DNA of 64,000 nucleotides from Natronococcus sp. A-GB1 (GTDB lineage Archaea > Halobacteriota > Halobacteria > Halobacteriales > Natrialbaceae). Under the pieces are notes generated by a model. It searched no databases, was not told where the DNA came from, and saw only the letters and a program-made list of their open reading frames with translations. Position numbers and translations under genes: made by a program. Positions 62,331 through 64,000 of the stretch are shown here, piece after piece; position 1 is the stretch's first letter, and each line of letters starts with the position of its first letter. Location of the stretch: the NCBI RefSeq assembly GCF_029688845.1, contig NZ_JARUKW010000004.1:184010-248009 (forward strand). The letters are read 5' to 3'.

Positions 62331-62644
62331 GTCTCGAAGCTACCCGTTCGGCACGTAAAAACGTCGTGACAACGGCTACGCGGGCCGATCCGTACGCGCC
62401 GTCGTCTACGACGAAAAGACGGAGGGCCCCGACTGTAAACCGCTGAGGACGATACGAAATCTACCCGTCGGCGCAATCCAGAGATTCGGCATTTGGAAAC
62501 CTACAAATGAACTCACCGAAAACACAGTTGAAACATAAGATACCGGTTTTCAGACTATCTCCCCACAGTTTGCAAGAGAAATATCGATTATTTGGTGTAT
62601 TCAGAGGAGTGTTTCGAGGGGCAGGTCACCCCTCTATAAAGATT
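62331..62644. other. Intergenic region at the edge of a lower-GC patch, with a hairpin
   Basis: About 310 bp. The first 130 bp hold the rio2 promoter. From about 62460 the DNA becomes AT-rich, with no ORF of coding character. A hairpin GAGGGG/CCCCTC with a 7-nt loop lies at 62616-62634, just downstream (minus-strand sense) of the small tail ORF of uspA, and may end that transcript. Confidence 0.4.
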
Positions 62645-62755
62645 TTATAACCAGTTAGGATGGGGACGGTGGTCAAAGTCTTCAATATCGACTGTATTCT
62701 CTACTGTCAGTGTCCATGAATCGTCGTTCTCTACATCACGATAGTTGACATGCAT
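62645..62755 (-). CDS. Short ORF (36 aa) in frame directly after uspA stop
   Basis: After the uspA TGA (62761-62759) and a single CCA codon, ATG 62755 opens a 36-residue frame in the same reading frame (MHVNYRDVENDDSWTLTVEN, then TVDIEDFDHRPHPNWL), ending TAA at 62645. It has protein-like composition and codons like uspA. It may be a separate small gene, or the C-terminal tail of a longer Usp protein cut by a stop codon. I recognise no family. Confidence 0.4.
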   Translation of the reverse strand: MHVNYRDVENDDSWTLTVENTVDIEDFDHRPHPNWL

Positions 62756-62758
62756 TGG

Positions 62759-63187
62759 TCAGCGGACAATGATTACGGGAACTGGTGCACGTTTAGACAC
62801 AGTTTCAGTTACGTTTCCAATAAGAAACCGGTGTGCTGCGCGGTTCCAGTCTGCGCCGTGAGCACCGAGCACAATCGTATCGTAGTCCTCAGCGCGGTCA
62901 AGGATATTCCGGGCAGGATGGCCGATACCAACGATTGTGTTAATCTCTCGATCACGCTCGTCGGCGGTCTCGTGAGCGCGTTCGAAAACCGGCTCAGCGC
63001 GTTTGGCAGCAGCCCCACTGATATCATCTTCAAGAGCGAGGGCCGTCGCCTCACCCATCATCATTGATGGCACACCAACAACGTGTAAGACGGTGATTTC
63101 GGCCTCTGGATAATTGTCGAGCGCATATTCGAGGGCTTGACTAGCGTGGTCGGAGTCATCCATCGGAACAAGAATTTGTGAGCCCAT
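62759..63187 (-). CDS. Universal stress protein UspA family (lower-GC copy)
   Basis: A 142-aa Usp domain: MGSQILVPMDDSDHASQALE at the start, then the motif IVLGAHGADWNRAAHRFLIG and NVTETVSKRAPVPVIIVR. The usual G-x2-G-x9-G-S motif is altered: after GAHG the second conserved small residue is replaced by Asp-Trp, so nucleotide binding is uncertain. The base composition is visibly lower in G+C than the other Usp gene (37388). It lies 38 bp downstream of the phosphate permease gene on the same strand, probably co-transcribed. Confidence 0.88.
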   Translation of the reverse strand: MGSQILVPMDDSDHASQALEYALDNYPEAEITVLHVVGVPSMMMGEATALALEDDISGAAAKRAEPVFERAHETADERDREINTIVGIGHPARNILDRAEDYDTIVLGAHGADWNRAAHRFLIGNVTETVSKRAPVPVIIVR

Positions 63188-63225
63188 ATCCCAAAAGACG
63201 TTTTCCAGCTACCTAACTCCCAATG

Positions 63226-64000
63226 TCAGGCGACTCCCGGAACGAGAATGAAGAATCCGTAGGCCAGAAGTGTCGAGACCGAGGGGCCGATAATCCACAT
63301 CGAGATATATTTCATCACGGCACGTGGATTGAAGAGGTCACCCGCTTTGAGTACCTCTTCCGGTTCTTCTTCACCAATCGGTGCGGCTGGTTTGCCTTCC
63401 ATCTCGTCGGCGGTGATTGCACCTGGGACAACCTCGCTCTCTTTCGTGTCTTGAGTAACGGCCTCACGGAAGGTAATCGGTCGAGTTGCGCGACCCCACC
63501 CAATGCCGACAATCGTCATCACCGTTGCCATCACGAGGCTGATTGGAATCCCAATCCACGAGAGAAGCGTTGTGATCGTCGATGCCGTAACCATGACGAA
63601 CAGCGCTGCGAGTAGCGGGATGTCACTCAGTTCGCCCCCGACAGAGTCCATCGTCCGGCGGGCGATGGTGAACCCACCGACTCCGATAGCAAGCGTGGCG
63701 ATGACAATCGCTATATTCGCTTCCAACCCTGCTTCGCCCACCAGCGGTGCAGCGGCGTTCGGCACGTTACTCGCCCCGGCACTAAATGCCATGTAACAAC
63801 CAATGACGAGGACAACTGCCGTGCTACCGATTTCAGACCACGTCGTGTTTGGGCCGAACGTGGGCTTCGGAATTTTTCCGTCTCGTTCAAGAGTTAGCAA
63901 TGGGCCATCTGATTTTTCAATCTGTACTCGTCGGTTGACTTCCGGATAGATGTATCGTCCAATAACACCGCCAATCCAGAACCCAATGATTGGTGTTACG
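63226..64000 (-). CDS. PiT-family inorganic phosphate permease (5' end missing)
   Basis: The 3' part of a phosphate transporter; the start lies beyond base 64000. The first visible residues read VTPIIGFWIGGVIGRYIYPE in an N-terminal-side membrane region. The second PiT repeat signature is FSAGASNVPNAAAPLVGEAG, where the family has G-A-N-D-x-A-N. Several further hydrophobic helices follow (ANIAIVIATLAIGVGGFTIA, DIPLLAALFVMVTASTITTL, ISLVMATVMTIVGIGWG), then an acidic loop and a last helix. PiT proteins carry phosphate with a cation. The lower G+C shows shared ancestry with the downstream uspA. Confidence 0.88.
   Translation of the reverse strand, partial: VTPIIGFWIGGVIGRYIYPEVNRRVQIEKSDGPLLTLERDGKIPKPTFGPNTTWSEIGSTAVVLVIGCYMAFSAGASNVPNAAAPLVGEAGLEANIAIVIATLAIGVGGFTIARRTMDSVGGELSDIPLLAALFVMVTASTITTLLSWIGIPISLVMATVMTIVGIGWGRATRPITFREAVTQDTKESEVVPGAITADEMEGKPAAPIGEEEPEEVLKAGDLFNPRAVMKYISMWIIGPSVSTLLAYGFFILVPGVA

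Noticed and set aside
62645..62755. Transposase C-terminal fragment
   Set aside because: The tail was considered as an IS remnant because of its low GC, but no DDE motif, terminal inverted repeat or target duplication was seen; it is in frame with uspA instead.

Overview
The window comes from a haloarchaeon of the Natrialbales/Halobacteriales type. The DNA is GC-rich with very frequent TCGAG. The proteins are strongly acidic (many DDD/EDD stretches). Exported proteins carry twin-arginine (Tat) signals, often with lipoboxes. Promoters look archaeal, with a TATA box about 26 nt upstream of leaderless ATG/GTG starts. Marker genes fit this: ribosomal protein L15e, RIO2 kinase, an NFACT/RqcH protein, Bat-type HTH_10 regulators and GfcR. 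No rRNA, tRNA, CRISPR array or complete insertion sequence was seen.

1-10.5 kb: mixed housekeeping and metabolic genes, namely RqcH (cut by the window edge), a flavin reductase, a Tat lipoprotein with a DsbA-like fold but no CxxC, an amidohydrolase, an HD phosphohydrolase, a CtBP-like 2-hydroxyacid dehydrogenase, a Gfo/Idh/MocA oxidoreductase, a heavily deleted alcohol dehydrogenase pseudogene and a small HTH regulator. 10.7-22.7 kb: amino-acid and hydroxy-acid catabolism. This part holds an overlapping M20 amidohydrolase/threonine ammonia-lyase pair, a 2-hydroxyacid dehydrogenase beside a large FAD/Fe-S D-lactate-type dehydrogenase, a glyoxalase-fold protein, and an operon of a DoeA-like (ectoine hydrolase-like) M24 protein with a glutamate dehydrogenase. 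Pterin dehydratase and an intergenic repeat patch follow. 22.8-39 kb: small housekeeping genes, including an HD protein, a lipoprotein, a nucleoside-type deaminase, PyrE, a processive membrane glycosyltransferase, a class II aldolase/HAD pair, a TenA pair, ThrRS behind a possible leader ORF, GfcR, ArsC, UspA and L15e.

39.6-48.2 kb is the most unusual segment. A Tat-exported LVIVD-like propeller protein and a 903-aa Tat-exported subtilase share a homologous C-terminal module and a nearly identical promoter at identical spacing. A Bat-type sensor/regulator gene lies between them, and a second halolysin-like subtilase follows. I read this as a co-regulated exported protease/propeller system.

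48.3-60.5 kb is a galactoside utilisation locus. It has GH36 alpha-galactosidase and GH42 beta-galactosidase (divergent), a HAD protein, a sugar isomerase-like protein, D-galactonate dehydratase, a complete sugar ABC importer and a divergent IclR regulator with an inverted repeat at its promoter.

60.7-64 kb: a membrane protein and RIO2, then a lower-GC patch carrying UspA and a PiT-type phosphate permease (cut by the window edge). The UspA gene is followed in the same frame by a short open tail. This patch looks compositionally foreign. All functional names rest on motifs and remembered family features; no database search was run.
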